Assembly: GCA_914767715.1 (NCBI GenBank)
Contig: OU612067.1
Span: 33,270,162-33,330,161, forward strand
Source: Membranipora membranacea
Lineage: Eukaryota > Bryozoa > Gymnolaemata > Cheilostomatida > Membraniporidae
Reading direction: 5' to 3'
Length of the DNA stretch: 60,000 nucleotides
In this document: positions 35,601 through 50,600 of the stretch, one piece after another
How the letters are laid out: each line of letters starts with the position of its first letter
How positions within the stretch are numbered: the first letter of the stretch is position 1
Translations under genes and position numbers: made by a program
Notes under the pieces: generated by a model
Database searches by the model: none
What the model saw: the letters and a program-made list of their open reading frames with translations, nothing else
Told to the model about the DNA's origin: nothing

Positions 35601-38600
35601 CAAATAAAATTAGGAATGCTAAGAAAGACTTTATAAATGACTCGTTATCTAAAGATGAAAACATTTTTTCACCTGCCTGAAATTACTGACAGGAAAGAAG
35701 AAATCCTCTGATCAAATCGAGAAAATTAGCTATCAAAACTCTACCTACACCTTAAACTCTGACAAGGCAAATGCAAATGAAATAGATATTTCACCACGGT
35801 CGCTGGACAATCGGTTTTTATTCCTAAGATCGATCCACAACCTGAACTTTTCCAAGGTCCAAGTTTCTCTTTCACATATGTTGAGAGCGAAACAATCTAC
35901 AAACTGATAAAGTCCCTGATACCAAATAAACGTGGCTTGACCATGTTTCCAGCTTCCCTGTACCAAACTGTTGCAGACCTATTAGCTCTTCCCATAGCCC
36001 TGATCATTAACGAATGCTACAAGGAATCAATATTCCCTGACTGCCTAAAAACAGCCCGGGTCACCCGACTCTTTAAAAAGGGCGATAAAACAGACCCTTG
36101 CAACTACAGATCAATTTCCAGTCTGCCAATCATATCAAAGGTGTTTGAGCTAGATATGAAATATCAAATTATGACCTTTATCAAAGCACATGGAATACTC
36201 TAAGATCGACAATTCGGTTTTCGTAAGCACCATTCCAGTGAACAGTTACTTTCTCTTCTACAAAATTTGAGAACAACGCTAGACAACCCTCAACGGAATT
36301 TCATAGGTGCACTCTCTATGGAGGTACGTCAAGCATTTGACAGTTTAAATCATGGACAACTCATCCACACTCTAAATCGACTAAATTTTGCAGAGTCAAT
36401 ACCAAAATTATTTACATCCTATCTTTCACATCAAGCCCAAATCATGAAAGTTGATGATGATCAGTCCAGTGCACTACCGATTACATGTGGAGTACCCCAA
36501 GGAAGTGTTCTAGGTCCAATATTACTCAATCTTGCTATCAATGATCTCCTTAACAAGCACAAAACTGCATTCGCTTACTTTGATGACACCATTATTTACT
36601 GCACAGCAACAGATATCCCTACCTTAATGGATAAATCTGAGTTATTGATGAGAGAAGTATCGAATTGGTATTCAAACAATCTCCTTCAACTCAACTTAAC
36701 TTATCCAAAACCCAATACTGTATTTTTTCTTATAGGAAAGTAGAAGATTTTTACCAAATCCAAATAAACAATTTGAAAATATAATCAAAGCATTCGCTCA
36801 ATCTTGTTGGAGTTGTTTATGATTCAGAACTTAGTTTAACCCCTCAGGCTAATGCCACCGCCTCTAAAGCAAACAAAATGGTCTACTTGTTATCAAAACT
36901 AAAAAAATACATGACAGCAGAAAACTCATTGAAGACTTACAAATCACTGATCAGACCTATAGTAGAATACTGCTCATCATTGTACCTTGATGGTTTAGCC
37001 AAAAATTCAGAAACATTAGAAAAAGTACAAAATAGAGCAATCAGAATCATAACTTCAGCCCCCAAACAATTTTCTGTCACATATGGCCGCTTACTCCTAA
37101 ATTTACATACTCTCCACAGTGGAAGGAATTTTCTTTTTCACAATTTTGTCAAATCGAGCGTCCATAAAGGCCGTGCATCCAAGCACATACTTCATCTCGT
37201 TAGCAAATCAAACAGACATACACGATCACTTCGTAGCAACTGTGCAATAATTAAACCCTCAGTAAGATCAAACCTAGGCAAATCAGCCTTTTTAAATATT
37301 TTTCATACATTTGTAGCTAAATCAACCAAGCCTCATGAATCATTATCATTTAATCCTACCTAATGTTGTAACTTGTATTTTTGTTTGCCACTCTCTGTTT
37401 CTTCTTTTCTTTTTTCATCTTATTCATACAATTTATGATACCATGCTTTCATTATCTTACACGCTATACAGTATGTAACACCCTACCACTTATATCTTTT
37501 CATTCAAGTCATTTTTTGTATCTATGTTAATGTGTGTGAGGTCAACAAGTTATTTTTAATTTGCTTTAATTATAAACTTTTAGAAAATTTCAATAGATAA
37601 ATAAATGGTGGTAAGATCTTCTGACATGAACATCCGATACTCCAAAGAGGAGCTTTTGAAGTTTCAACATTCTGAACAAAGGACTAGTACTAGATTGGCG
37701 CCATGTTGATTCCATTCTGAACCCAACCTCTCAAACAATCGGACATAAGGTCCCGACTATAATAAGCTCCAGGCTTTCTCAGCAACAACAAAGGATCAGA
37801 AAGCCAAGTAAACTCATAACGACACCAACACACAGGTCGATAATTGATACCAAACAAACAGTTATTGGTGCAGTTTCAGCATGTGAAAATTCCTCAGCAC
37901 CCTCAAAAATGAGAAGGTCATCTAATCTCGTCAAAATCAACCGAACGCCGACAGAAAAACAGCATTACCATCCTGGAATTTTGCTATCAAACTGTCAATC
38001 CCTCACAGATGAGAAGCTAGATGAGCTCCAATTGACATTACACGAGAAGCATCCTAAAATAGTGATGCTGACCGAGTCCTGGCTGCCCATCTACAAAGAG
38101 CAGGCGTAAACTATTGCGGATTATAATCTATAAACCTCAAACTGTTCCGATATTTACCCACAGTAGTCTAGACGTCTAAGTAGTGAAACGCTTCACCTCA
38201 AAAACAGTCAGCTCGCTATGGCTGAAGATTACAAACAACAAGCTAGCTGTCTACCATCTACGAAGTCAAAAAGAATATCAGACACCAAGCAGACCATCAG
38301 ACATCTAAGCGACACTATCACACAACTGGCACACAAATACGGCAACAATCTTGTGATGAGAGGCGATTTTAACCATCTTGATATGCATAATGTGAGTGAT
38401 ATATTTAACCTCCACAACATAGTCAGCTTCCCAACACGACGTGACGCCTACCTCGACAAAATACACACCAATATCGAAGATCTGAGACAAATAGTTTGTG
38501 AAAAACTGCCACTGCTTGGATGCAGCGATCATGACACTGTGTTTATGCCTAGCACAGCAGTAACAGCAGAGGAATCATCCTTTTATAATAAAAGGAAGAT

Positions 38601-41600
38601 AACTCCGATATCCTGATCAGCCATACAGTGCGACATAGCCCTGATTGACTGGGAGAGTGTTACAAGCTTGCCAGATGTTAACAAACAAGCATCCAACTTT
38701 CATCATTTGCATTGCCCAGTGAAGCGAGTGAGAAGGCGACACAAAACTACCCCCTGGTTCGATCGGCTGGCTACAAAACTCAAAAATGCCAACAAAAAAA
38801 GCATATGCTAAAGGCTCGCCCACTGCAAAGTTCTTTGGCAGCTTACTCAAGAAACACAACCAAAGCCATAAAAAGCAATGGATATCCATCAATCTAGCTG
38901 ACAAAACGAAAGGGACAGTGTGGAAAATCATCAACACAATCAATGGCAAGACCACTACACAAATCAAGCCATTCTATAATCTCAATGGTGAACATTGCAA
39001 CCAGACGCAGACTACCAATAAGCTGAATGACTACTTCTCTACTATCGGGAGTCTTCCTAGTCACAGCAATGCGCACAACATGACTCCGGTTGACCATACA
39101 GCCCCAGCACCAACAGTGACTCCACTGCAAGTAAAGAAGTGGTTCAATGATATCAACACCAAAAAAGCCACCCATTCGGAAGACTTTCCATCTTGGGTAA
39201 GCAGAATGTGCTCCGACTACCTATGTGTACCATTGTGTTCTATCATAAATGGTTGTTTTTCTCAGGGCATCTATCCTGTTATTTGGAAGAATGCTGAAGT
39301 AGTTCCTCTTGAGAAATGTAGATCTGTGTCAAGTGAATCTGATTTCAGACCAATATCCTTGTTATGGCACCTGGGAAAGATTTTAGAACATGCAATAATG
39401 TATTTTTATATGCAAACCATTCTACCATCCCTAAGTGATAATCAGTATGCCTATCAACGTGGCAAGTGCACTGTAGATGCCATAGTAATGCTCTGGATTA
39501 TTGGACTAAAATGCTCGTTGAAACAACTTCACGGTAGGTTACGTCAGTCTTCATTGACATGTTGAAAGCGTTCGGTAGAATGGATCGTGGCAAGCTTCTA
39601 GACATGCTAGTAGAGAGAGGCTTGAGCAACCATCTTATCCACATTATCGACAGCTTTCTAGACAACCACTTTCAGACCATGTGTCTAGCAACTACATCAA
39701 GCAGCAAACAAGCTGAATGGCACTCCACAAGGCACCATCTTGGGCCCGATGTTTTGGCTTCTATACATAGACAGTTTAGATGTCACATGTAAAGTTGTCA
39801 AATACGCTGATACCTCACACTGATAAGCCGAACAACAAGCAGTGAGCCGAGCGACATGCAAACCTGCGTCAATCAAGTGGCACGATGGTGTGAAGAGCAT
39901 AATATGATTGCTAACGCGAATAAATCATACTATGAACATCTGCAACAAGTATTCCAAGGTGTAGATTGAACAAACCACCAGCTTGACCCTTGGCGGTCAG
40001 GACATACCACAAGTCAACACGACCAACTTCCTCGCAGTAAAAATGATGATCACCTTAGCTTCGAGCAACATGTGAACCAAATCGGGAGCCGGGTCAGACC
40101 CAAGACGTTCGTACTGCTCAAACTCAAGCTGGCTGGAATCCCACAAAACATCCTCACCAAATACTTAGTGACCTGCATACGACCTATAATGATGTATGTG
40201 ACTCCAGTGTGGTATGCGGTGACAACAGTAGACGCACTTGAGCGACTAACCAGCTTAGAAAATCTCTCTCGTAAAATCATCTGCCCGGGCCACGATAGCT
40301 ATGAAAAGCGCCTGTCTCCTCTTAACATCATCGCGCTCGCCAAATTTCTAAATAAATCATGTACTGATTACGCTAGAAAAGTCGGAAACCCAGCACACTG
40401 CAACAACAAACTGCTACAGCCAATCCCTTCTACTCTACGCCGATCAGCCAGACTAAAACAATGCCAGACAGACACAAAGTGTAGCTCTGCTCTGAGATTG
40501 AGCACAGTACTAATGAAGTGTATGAATGCCGGCTGTTTTAATTATAAAGAATAAACTAAACTGATCAGTTTTTATAATTCACTTTTTATACCCAGGATGC
40601 CTCCTCTTTTTCCACAAAAACCTATAAGGGTCGCTGCTAATTTTTAGTCTGCTACCAATGGTTAGTAATAAAGATAATAATAATAATAATATATTACTTT
40701 AGTATTACCAGAGACTATAGATATAGAGACCTTCCACTTGCCATGATAACGTATGTAACCGATGCGAACACATTGAAAATTAGGCCAAGCCCCTTTCTGG
40801 TGGTAATTGCTTGGAGGTAAGCGTAGCCAGTGCTATGAATTTACTATCAAAAATTGACAAGGTGAATGATTTAGCTGTTTATTTCATAAGTACATTCACA
40901 CAAAACTCTCAATAATATCAACTGGGACAAATGAAATCTAAGATGTGCGACTTTTATATATAATATAGGCATCAAGGAAACAAAATACTTGGTGGATGAC
41001 CTTTTGGTAATGTAGCCCCCATATTATAGAAAATTGAATATTCAATGTGAAAATAGTTAAATGTGAACAAGCACTGATGTTATATTCTCCAGTTCCGGTG
41101 ACTGAATTGAATTCAATAGTTAGGTCAGCACAGAAACTTTCTATAGCATAGGTCTGAGAAAAGTATCATCCTCAAAAATTCTAAGTTTTCCCGTTTTAAG
41201 TCAGCATACTGCTGATTGTTGCCTGAAGAAGCCCTCTTCCTCTTGTCCTCACAGATGAAAACTTTGTCCGTGAAACTCATTACAACAGCTAACCTATGGC
41301 AGGCCATCATTACATCGCAGTGGGCAACAATGATGGATTATACTGCACAGCCCCCTTACTTTCTTACAAAAATACAGGCCTGTATAATATAAATCTCTGG
41401 CTAAGAATGCAACAACAAGTTGATAGTGACTTTGTTGCTGTCTGATCTGGTTTTGTCATAAGATTGTGGTTATTTTGCCTCAAATAACTCAGGTGAAAAA
41501 CCTGAAATTTTATTGAGAAAGCCATTGCTGTCTAAGGCAGCAGCGCTTACTATACAACCAGAAGTGGGCGTGACCGTTATGATTGGCTATTCGCATTTTA

Positions 41601-44600
41601 TGCGCAAGTGGAAGGTCTCTATATCTATAGTCTCTGGTATTACTATAATAATGATGTGATACCTGTCCTGCAGTTGACCTACATGATGAGAGGCTGGATG
41701 ACCACATCCATAGCTGTGGTAGGCTGGTCCCATGTAATAACAGTCACATAATCTTGGCATTGACCATAGGAACCATATGCACTAGCCATGTTTCTATTTC
41801 CGAACTATTGCAAGTTAAATTGCAAAGTACTAGCACTGGCAAGGTTTCCAGTTTTGAGGAAATTAAGAATAGTATATGTCACATGATGAGTCTATATATG
41901 GTAAGGGGTGTGCTCACCTGTCTGAAATAAAAATTCCTTATTGGCCGTTTTGGTCGACCGAAGCGCCCTTTGGGTAGATCTTAGCCCAAACAGACATACT
42001 TTGGCCTAAATGATGAAATTAAATGCCAAACAAATACTGGCATGAAAAGAATAGATACTCTGAATTACTTACTTAATTTGGTGACGCTCGTCGAGTTCTA
42101 CTCATGGCGTGCTCAGAAGCTGCTCATCTACTGCACTCAACCACTGCTCGCCATTCTCCCCTGTCTTGCGCGATCGCCATAGCCTGCTCAACTGTCACAT
42201 TGTTTGGTTTGAGGTCGCGGTTCACTAAGGCCACCCATGTCAGTTTTTGTCCGGCCCTGACTTTCTTTGATTTGGTGTTCAGGAACTCATCTATGGCTTT
42301 CTTGGCAGGGGCCTCTTCGGGCAGTCTTGCCATGTGGCCGAAAAACTTCAGTCGTCTCTTTTCAACTTTTTCAGCCAATGAGCTCTCTTTGGTTTTATCA
42401 TACAACTCCTCATTTGAGATCTTCTTGGGATATCTTATCTTGAGCGTCTGCCTGAGAAGGTTCCTTTGAAAAGTATCAAGCTTTTCCTGCATGTTATTTG
42501 GGACTGTCCATACCTCACTGTTGTATAGAAACACGCTGGAGACTACCGTTCTGAAGATCTCCATCTTGATGTCTAGTGGTAAGTATTTATCTTCGGCTGT
42601 ACTTTCTTATATGTTGCAATGGTGATTTGCTTTCTTCGATTTATATCTTCTCTAGTGTCAAGCAACGATCCCAGGTACTTGCACTACTTCCAGTTGTCAC
42701 TATATCTGCTGAGTTCATATTCTTCTGTTTTGCTTGTATTGATGGAGAGATTCCTGCTTTCTGGTTTTCCTGGTATGGTGTTTTTATAGTAATCAATTGC
42801 TTGGGCACAGTTTCCTGCTATCCAACAAATATCATCTGCATATTGTAGATCTATCAGTTTCCAATAATGCCTCTTGATTCTGTAGTTGTGGTCATGCAGA
42901 TGGTTTGGCGTGGTGACTGATCGTGTTGTTTGGTAGGTGTGGTCGTATTGAGTATTGATCTTCAGTTGTTTTCCTCCTCCAGTGCATTTGCCAAGTACAG
43001 CGTGAACAGTATTGGGCTAATGCAGTCTCCTTGCGGCGTTCCAATATTAGTCTTGGAACTTTCTCCTATCTCCGTACCAACTCTCACCTTTAGTTCTACG
43101 TCTTCTATCATCACGTTGATGATGTGAAGTTTGTCTGGTTGTAGGATGGAGCGAAGATCTTCTAAAAACCAAGGCCCTGCGTATGGTAACAAAGGCCTTG
43201 CTCATATCCATTAAGAAGAGCAGTGATTTGTAGTTGGCTGAAGTGATGGCTTTCTTAGCCATTATCTTGATGGTGAATACTTGCTCAGAGGTAGAGCGTT
43301 CACTCCGATAAGCTGATTGTGTGGAAATATGAGCATCTATTTTATCTCCTATCCTTCTGATGACGCAGATAGCCAGTATTTTCCGCAGGATTGATAGCAG
43401 GATAATGGGCCGGAGGTTGTCTGCAGAACCTTTTTTCTTACCGGGCTTCTGTAATGGAACGAGGACACCTTGTTTGATCTCCATGGGGTATTCTCCGGTT
43501 GATGCCATTATATTGAACATTTCTGCAGTATCTTCATAGATATTTGTTGGGCCGCACTTTATCTGTTCGGGTCTTAACTGATCTATGCCTGGGGCTCTTA
43601 TGGTCTCAAAGTTTATGCACTGCTATCCTCACTTCATCAGCAGTGAAGGGGTTTGTTATTTTCATGGGTTCTATGGTTGGCATGTTGGGGACATTCTGGT
43701 TATGAAATATTTCCCGGAAGTGCCTGCTGATGATTTCCACGTGATTCTGAGCGTTGGTTGTGACCCCTTCACCTGTGTCTATCAGGAGTGGTTTCATGCT
43801 GCCATTAGAGTTGAGCATTCTCACAGCTTCAAACATTCTGTGTGGGTCGTCCTTATGTTCTTGAATTTTCATCACTTGATTGATGACTCTCTCATGCTCC
43901 TTAAGAACAACCTGCTCAAGTAACTCCTGATTGTAAGATCTTGTTGTTTTTGGTGTTGGTGTATCCGAGAACTTCCTCAGCCGCTTCTTTATTTGCCTCC
44001 ATGATGTCCTTCGTCACAGGGTCTCTTAGATTCATATAGTCTATCTTCTTGGTCACTCTTTTCTTTGTGCCCCAATTCACCAGATCCATTTTGATCCGTA
44101 CCAGCCGGTGGTCTGTGAATGTTGTTGTCCCGCTATGCGATCTGGAATTGCGCACCAGCTCTTTACATGACATCCTGATCAGAATATAGTCTATCTGATT
44201 CCTAAAAGGGTTGTGACGAAAGGTGCCATCTGCACTTTTACATTGTCTATATTGGCTTTCCCAGGTGTTTCTATGTCTCAATAGGTGGTCAAACAACGTG
44301 TTGGTGACGACCATTTCATGGTGTACTGCAAATTCTTGCAGTTTCTTCCCGTTTAAATTCAGTTTTCCTTTCCCGCATTTGCCCATAGCCATCTTGTATT
44401 CGCGATGTCCAGACCCTGTTTTAGCATTAAAGTCTCCTAGAACTATAAGGATAGCTCTTTGGTAAACCCTGTTCACTAGTGATGATAGTTCGGAGTAGAA
44501 TTCTTCCCTCACATCAGGTCTTTTCTCGCATTCAGGTAGGGTTGGTGCATAGCAATTGATAAAATAAATGAGTCTCTTCAGTTTTTCTGATTCTTTCATT

Positions 44601-47600
44601 GTGATCTTCATCATACATAGCCTGTTTGAGACTGGTGTGAAAGTACATATGGTGTCTTCTTTCACTATGAGTGCAACGCATGCTTTGTTGTTTACATGTG
44701 ATCCTGAATGGTGTACTATATACCATTTCTTACCATCTGTTGTGCTTATTACTTCAGTGTCAGTTTGTCTACAGTGAGTTTCCTGTATTGCTAGTAAGGT
44801 CAGATTGTAGGCTGCTATGTCATCAGCAAGTGTGAGTTTCTTTTCCTGTGTTCTCATCCCTCTGCAATTGAGTGTTCCAATCATAAGCTTCCTCATTTCG
44901 GTGGTTAAAATGTTGACTAAAAGTTGTGTTACTATAAGATAGGTTTAGCAGTGCAGTTGGGCAGTGTAGTTGAGCTGAGATCTGTGGAGTTGACAGATTT
45001 GTCAAAATTTGAGACTTGTATGAAACTTGCGCCGGATTAGATCTGACTCTGAATTGATGATTATGATACACCTCACAAAATGGCGACTAATATTGATCTC
45101 CAATACAGAAATGGTACATTTATTAATGACTCATATTGGCAGGTGCCGGCTAAAGCAGCCATAGAATACAAAAGGTACTCACCAGAGTGACTCTTAACAA
45201 ATAATTGTCTGTAAATTCTATATCAAGAGTTCAATATCATTGCAATGATAGTTGAAACAGCTGATTCATTAGTATCCTCAGTAACTTACAGTTGAGTTGA
45301 GCTCAATCATTCATTGACATAATTTTATGAAAACATTGCACTCAATTACATTTAGCGCAGTATTAGGCTTACTATGGCCTGTACCACTTCCTATTCATAA
45401 TAAATAATGTAAGGATACTTAACAGATGATCATAGTAAGATAATAGATTATTAATTGAGAAAAAAGGATGTCGTCTTTCTGTAATTTTGATATTAGGGAT
45501 CAACAGAATCAACTGAGCTTTGTCACAGTGCTGAGTTTTTCAGGTGATAAGACTCTGTATTTTATGATGTATATAATTATGTTTAACTATGTAGCTATGC
45601 TGTTGAGCAGTGAAACAGAGCAAAGTAGTGGGGTAAAGGCATATTATTGGCCTGATCTGCTAGCAATGATATGGTAACTGTTTGTCTATTTATCTCTTTC
45701 TCTAGCGCCACCATCAGTACCGACCTTGGTTGTTATCAGAGCTACATCACCATATTGTGTCATTTTAACCTGGGACCAGCCAGCTCAACACAATGGTGAA
45801 CTTTCTAAGTATGGGGTATGTAAATTATGAATCTTATATCAAGTGATTCCGAGAGAATAAAGTTAATATAAAAGCCTTTAACTTCTAAGAGCTAAAGCTA
45901 TACATCAAGTGAACCATCACTTCTGTCTTCATTACAGTATAGGTGCACCGGAACATCTAGTTACAATCCTACAGAAGCAGGAGGGCAAGCACTCAACACA
46001 ACCGTCTGTGGATTTTCACCGTACCAGCAGATTCAGTGTGATGTTAGATCCAAACATAGTGCAGTTGTTGGTGGAGTCGCTTCATCTGAAAGGATTCGCA
46101 CAAACTGTGCTGGTATGCATAATGGTTGTGGTGTTAAATTCTGCAACACTGTGTACCCAAACTAGCTTTGGTATATGTGATGAAATGAGTATGGTAGTCG
46201 CCTGTGAGTAGATAGTTTAAGTGCTTAAACTCTGTCGGGATTGTTGGTAGTAGAATATCATTATCAACGACCTTCCCAAAGCGGTTGATTATGAAATGCT
46301 ACTACCAGCTGTCCCGACAGAGTTTAAGCGCTCAAACTAGTAAGTAGACAACAAAACAATAATTTACAAATGTGCAGATTAAAGATTGCCATGACGATGA
46401 TCGCAATAAGAGAGAGACTCTAAAACATGCAACAATAATCAAAAGACTATATACATATTAATTTGAGGATATTAGAGTTACGGATCATTTTCAACGAGTT
46501 AACAGTAAAATATAACAGTAAAGAAAGTTTTTATGATGTCTGCTACCTCTGGATTGAAAGTTTGAATGAAAAATGAGAAGTTCCTGCGCAGTTCAAACTA
46601 AAGGAAAAGTTGTTTATACATATATTTTGTTGCTATTCTATTTATGTCAATGTACGAAATGACCACTTGGCAAACAACAGTCAAAAACTCTTCATTTATG
46701 AATAAATGTATCATCAAGATGAGTGATTGATCTAGTGATTATTAATCTTGCATGATACTGATATGATGTCTGTTTCAGCTCCCTCTAAGCCACGAAATCT
46801 AGCTTTTGGAGCGCCTTCTGAGGTTCAAGAATCTGGAAGACAGAGATGGAGGTACACTGTGACATGGATAGTAAGTCTTCCTAGTTAAGTGTCACTTTGT
46901 TCTTTCTTGTTAGTTGGTGAGGAACATTACTTGACTGTTCTTAATAAATCAAACGACCAATTCAGCACACAGACCTTTTTAGTATCTAAGTAAACGAGTT
47001 TAATATTCAATACAGTAAGAACATATGCATAAAAATTACCAAATCTATTTCTTGTATGATTTACTGAATTTCAGAACTCAGCGTCAATCAACTGTGGCTC
47101 CTGGCGCACAGGGACATATAAGAAAGCTTATGAGACAAACTTCCCTAACATGACAGCTAACGCTGCACAAAGAGGCCATGCAACCAGATCAAGAGATGTG
47201 TATGCTGATGGTAATACAGAAGTATCATTCTATATAAGAGCTTGTAATAACCTGGACCTCTGCTCAGAATATGAAGTTCTCACCATCACAACTTCACCCT
47301 TGCGTAAGTTTAAAACTTATCACTCATTCAAAGTATCAACAATCTAGTCTGATTTGCAAATTGAACTAAAGATATTCCTACAAAATGGCATAACATCTAA
47401 CAGCAAATGTATTTCCATTTCATGTTAACTCAATTGTCTCTAGGTCCACAGGTTGGCCCCAGAAATACCAGAGTTACTCCATTGAATGGTAGCTGTGTTC
47501 AGATGGATTGGGATCCACCTCAATATCCTAATGATGAAAACCTACATTATCAGGTTGGTTAGCCCTCAGAACCGATTTATATAATCATACTGCATTAATG

Positions 47601-50600
47601 AAGCAAATGAACAATAAATTACTCAAAACAGGTTAAGATCAACAGATTGAAGATCATTTTAACCCTGCCAATCCACATGCATTATGCATCCATGTTTCAG
47701 TATGAATGCACCAATGGTAGTCTCTTAAACCAAACATCATCTACCAGAAAAGGATACTACTGTGGATATAAACCTTATGAAAATGTTGGCTGTACTGTTA
47801 GAGCAGTAAACAGTGCAGGTGTGAGCAACGACAGCAGTTCACATGGAAGATCTGGTTGCGCAAGTGAGTCTGGTAGTTGAGTAGTTGAATGATTCAAATA
47901 TGGACACATACAGAGGTACACTGATCATGTTCCAAGTTTGCAGAGGTTTTGTTCAAAAATGTTGTTAAGAATAGAAAGATGACAGTTATAAATATTTCAT
48001 AATTGATCACCATTTAATCATCAATACATAATAATTTAATGTAATCAGGTAAAGAGAGAGAAATGTAAAAAAAATCTAACATGAAAAGAAAAGTACTGTC
48101 ATCATGAGTTTATCCATCTGCCAAATAAGACCAAATGTCTTAGATTTCCTAAGGAGTTAAAAAACCTCAATATCCTACTGATACACATACACATTGAATT
48201 GGAATGGTTTGTTTTAGGTCGTGTCGAAATCAATAATGACAATGAATTAAGCTTATTAGCCCTGCCCAACTCATGTTTTCAATCTTTTATTCAGAACCTC
48301 AATTGATTGGGAGGCTCACTGATTTTCTTTCCGATGATATTTCTGATGGAAAGAGAAAACTCCATCTGAATATAACACAACTGGTGAGAATAAAGCTCAT
48401 TTTAGACACCTCATCTCCGTTTGATAAAATTAACGGCTTCTCCAATTTTTTCAAGCGAATGAGTGAATAGTGGGAAAATTGGGCTGTAACTAAAGAGGTA
48501 AAAATTTGATTTACATTTGTTTCATATAAGTATGCAAAATTCACTGCTGGCTAAATCAAGATGTATCTCATTTTAACCATAGGCTATCAGACCAAATTGT
48601 GAGTCAATCCGCAACATATCATTCCGGGTTGATGGTAGAAATCTAAGTGCTGAGAACCTCCATACCATCAATGATCTTGAGGCAGTGACCTCCTATGATG
48701 TTGAAGTGATGATTACTAACAATGCAGGATTTCAGACTATGATAACGGAATACTACACTACAGGGGAATTGAGTGAGTTATCTATAAGTCAGAACTCTGG
48801 TATGATATTATAGGGTATGAGACACTATAGAGATCAGATTTATTGGGCTGACACTGTGAAATCTTATGTATCTCAAATATAGAAAATATATTTATGTAAT
48901 CAAAGTTGAATTTTTAATAGTTATTTTTCTGCCTCTTCACATCCACTGCTTGTCAAATGCTAGATACATGTTGCTACACGACACATGATTCATGTTGCAG
49001 GACCAGAAGGTGCTCCAATAGTAGAAATATCTTCAAATATCAGTTGTGTTTCTTTAAAACTGGAGCCTCCCATCAAGAGTAACGGAGTGATCACATACTA
49101 TATGGTAAATAATAATAATGAGACTGAACTAGTAGTTTCAAAATACATTTAATTATCCGCCATCTTAAATTGTATTTTGCAAATTGAACTTTATGGAAGG
49201 TATGGAAGAAATACCTATAATTTCGATGGCACGATGAATATTGTAGAAGTTGAGCATGTCATATTCCCTACCATGTTTAAGCATGTATATTACCGAAAAT
49301 TTTAGTATTCCTGTGGTTATGCTGATGAAAACTCTGATGCTCTACAGCTTGAGACTTTCAATGCTTCTGAGCAATCCAGTGCTGAACCGATGGTCTGTAA
49401 CTTCGCATCAGCTTCTCTGATAGAATGTAATATTACTGCTGTAAACAGTATCGGCTCAAGCCCTAATATATCAGTATATGGATATACTCAAGTCAGGGGT
49501 AAGATCATAATATTTTTTTCTCAAAACTAATATCAAGATGTACATCTGTTGTCAACATAGTGTATAAGAACATTTGAGTTGCATATCCGAGATGTGATAT
49601 TGCCTTGGCCTTGTCAAGCGGCTTCTTTCTGTTTTGTGGTTAGTCTTGTATATTTGGACAAAATATGTGGAGATGTCTTCTATCTTGTTTCTTAGCCTCA
49701 TTTATTTGCCTATGAAATAAATAAAAATTCAAAGTTATATAAATTAGAGCTATAAAATAGAAGACAACGCTTCATTATATGGCCAAAGATACAAAGCTAC
49801 CCAAAAACAAACGGAATATAAGGCGAATATTGCATGATTATAGCTACGCAAACAAAAAGCAAGCAATTTGAATCTTCCTCCTATAACTAATCTGATTTGA
49901 TTGCAGTTCCTGATGCTCTAATTCAACCGTCAATCTCAGATGGAGAGACGGTCCGTCTGATGATAACAGCAGTGGTACCTGATGAATTTGATATCAATAT
50001 TAGGTGAGCTAAATAGACATGATTGTTAATTTTTCAATCAGTCAGTTTTTCATCAGGGATATTAGTTCTTAACATAACTTTCAACCAAGAAAAACCTAGA
50101 AATCATCATCTATCGTTTACCAATTAGGTGGTTTGGGAAAATTCTACAAAAACAATCTAGTTTAAAGATAGGTTGAAGGTCTAAAAATTGAATCACCATG
50201 TAAAAATTTTTTCAATCACATCATTTGAACATGAGAGCTTTCGTACTGTCAATCTGCCATGTTGTTTATCCAAAGCACCAATATCACCTGTGTATTATAT
50301 TTAAGGGCTTAAAGTTAAATGATGAGTTAGTTGACTCATTTTTATCTTACACTCTTTAAAGTAATATACACAAGTTGTCACAATGTCCTCCATGTTGCAG
50401 CTTCTACAGAGTAATTATCTTCAAAGGAGAACAAGCACAGCTGGATGACTTTTCCGTGGAGAAGATCTGTGATGAAAGCCATGAGTATAACTCTTCGTAT
50501 GCTGCTAAGCTTCAGCTTCCCTGCTATGTTGCTGCAGAATTAACCCCATTTAATGGATATTTAAGCTTTGAAATTGGTGATGGAAAAGAATACAACGGCT

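Larger units (their letters stand above)
28000..45705. other. 17.7-kb intron of gene 3 filled with mobile elements
   Basis: This intron separates FN3-B from FN3-C, phase 1 to phase 1. I found no FN3 half-exon inside it. It holds at least six non-LTR element copies on both strands, two foldback copies and one inverted-repeat transposon. The ends (28000-28600 and about 45075-45705) are plain AT-rich DNA with nothing recognisable. Confidence 0.7.

Noticed and set aside
35745-35966. Minus-strand frame within element D
   Set aside because: It is antisense to the RT region of element D, with no independent support.
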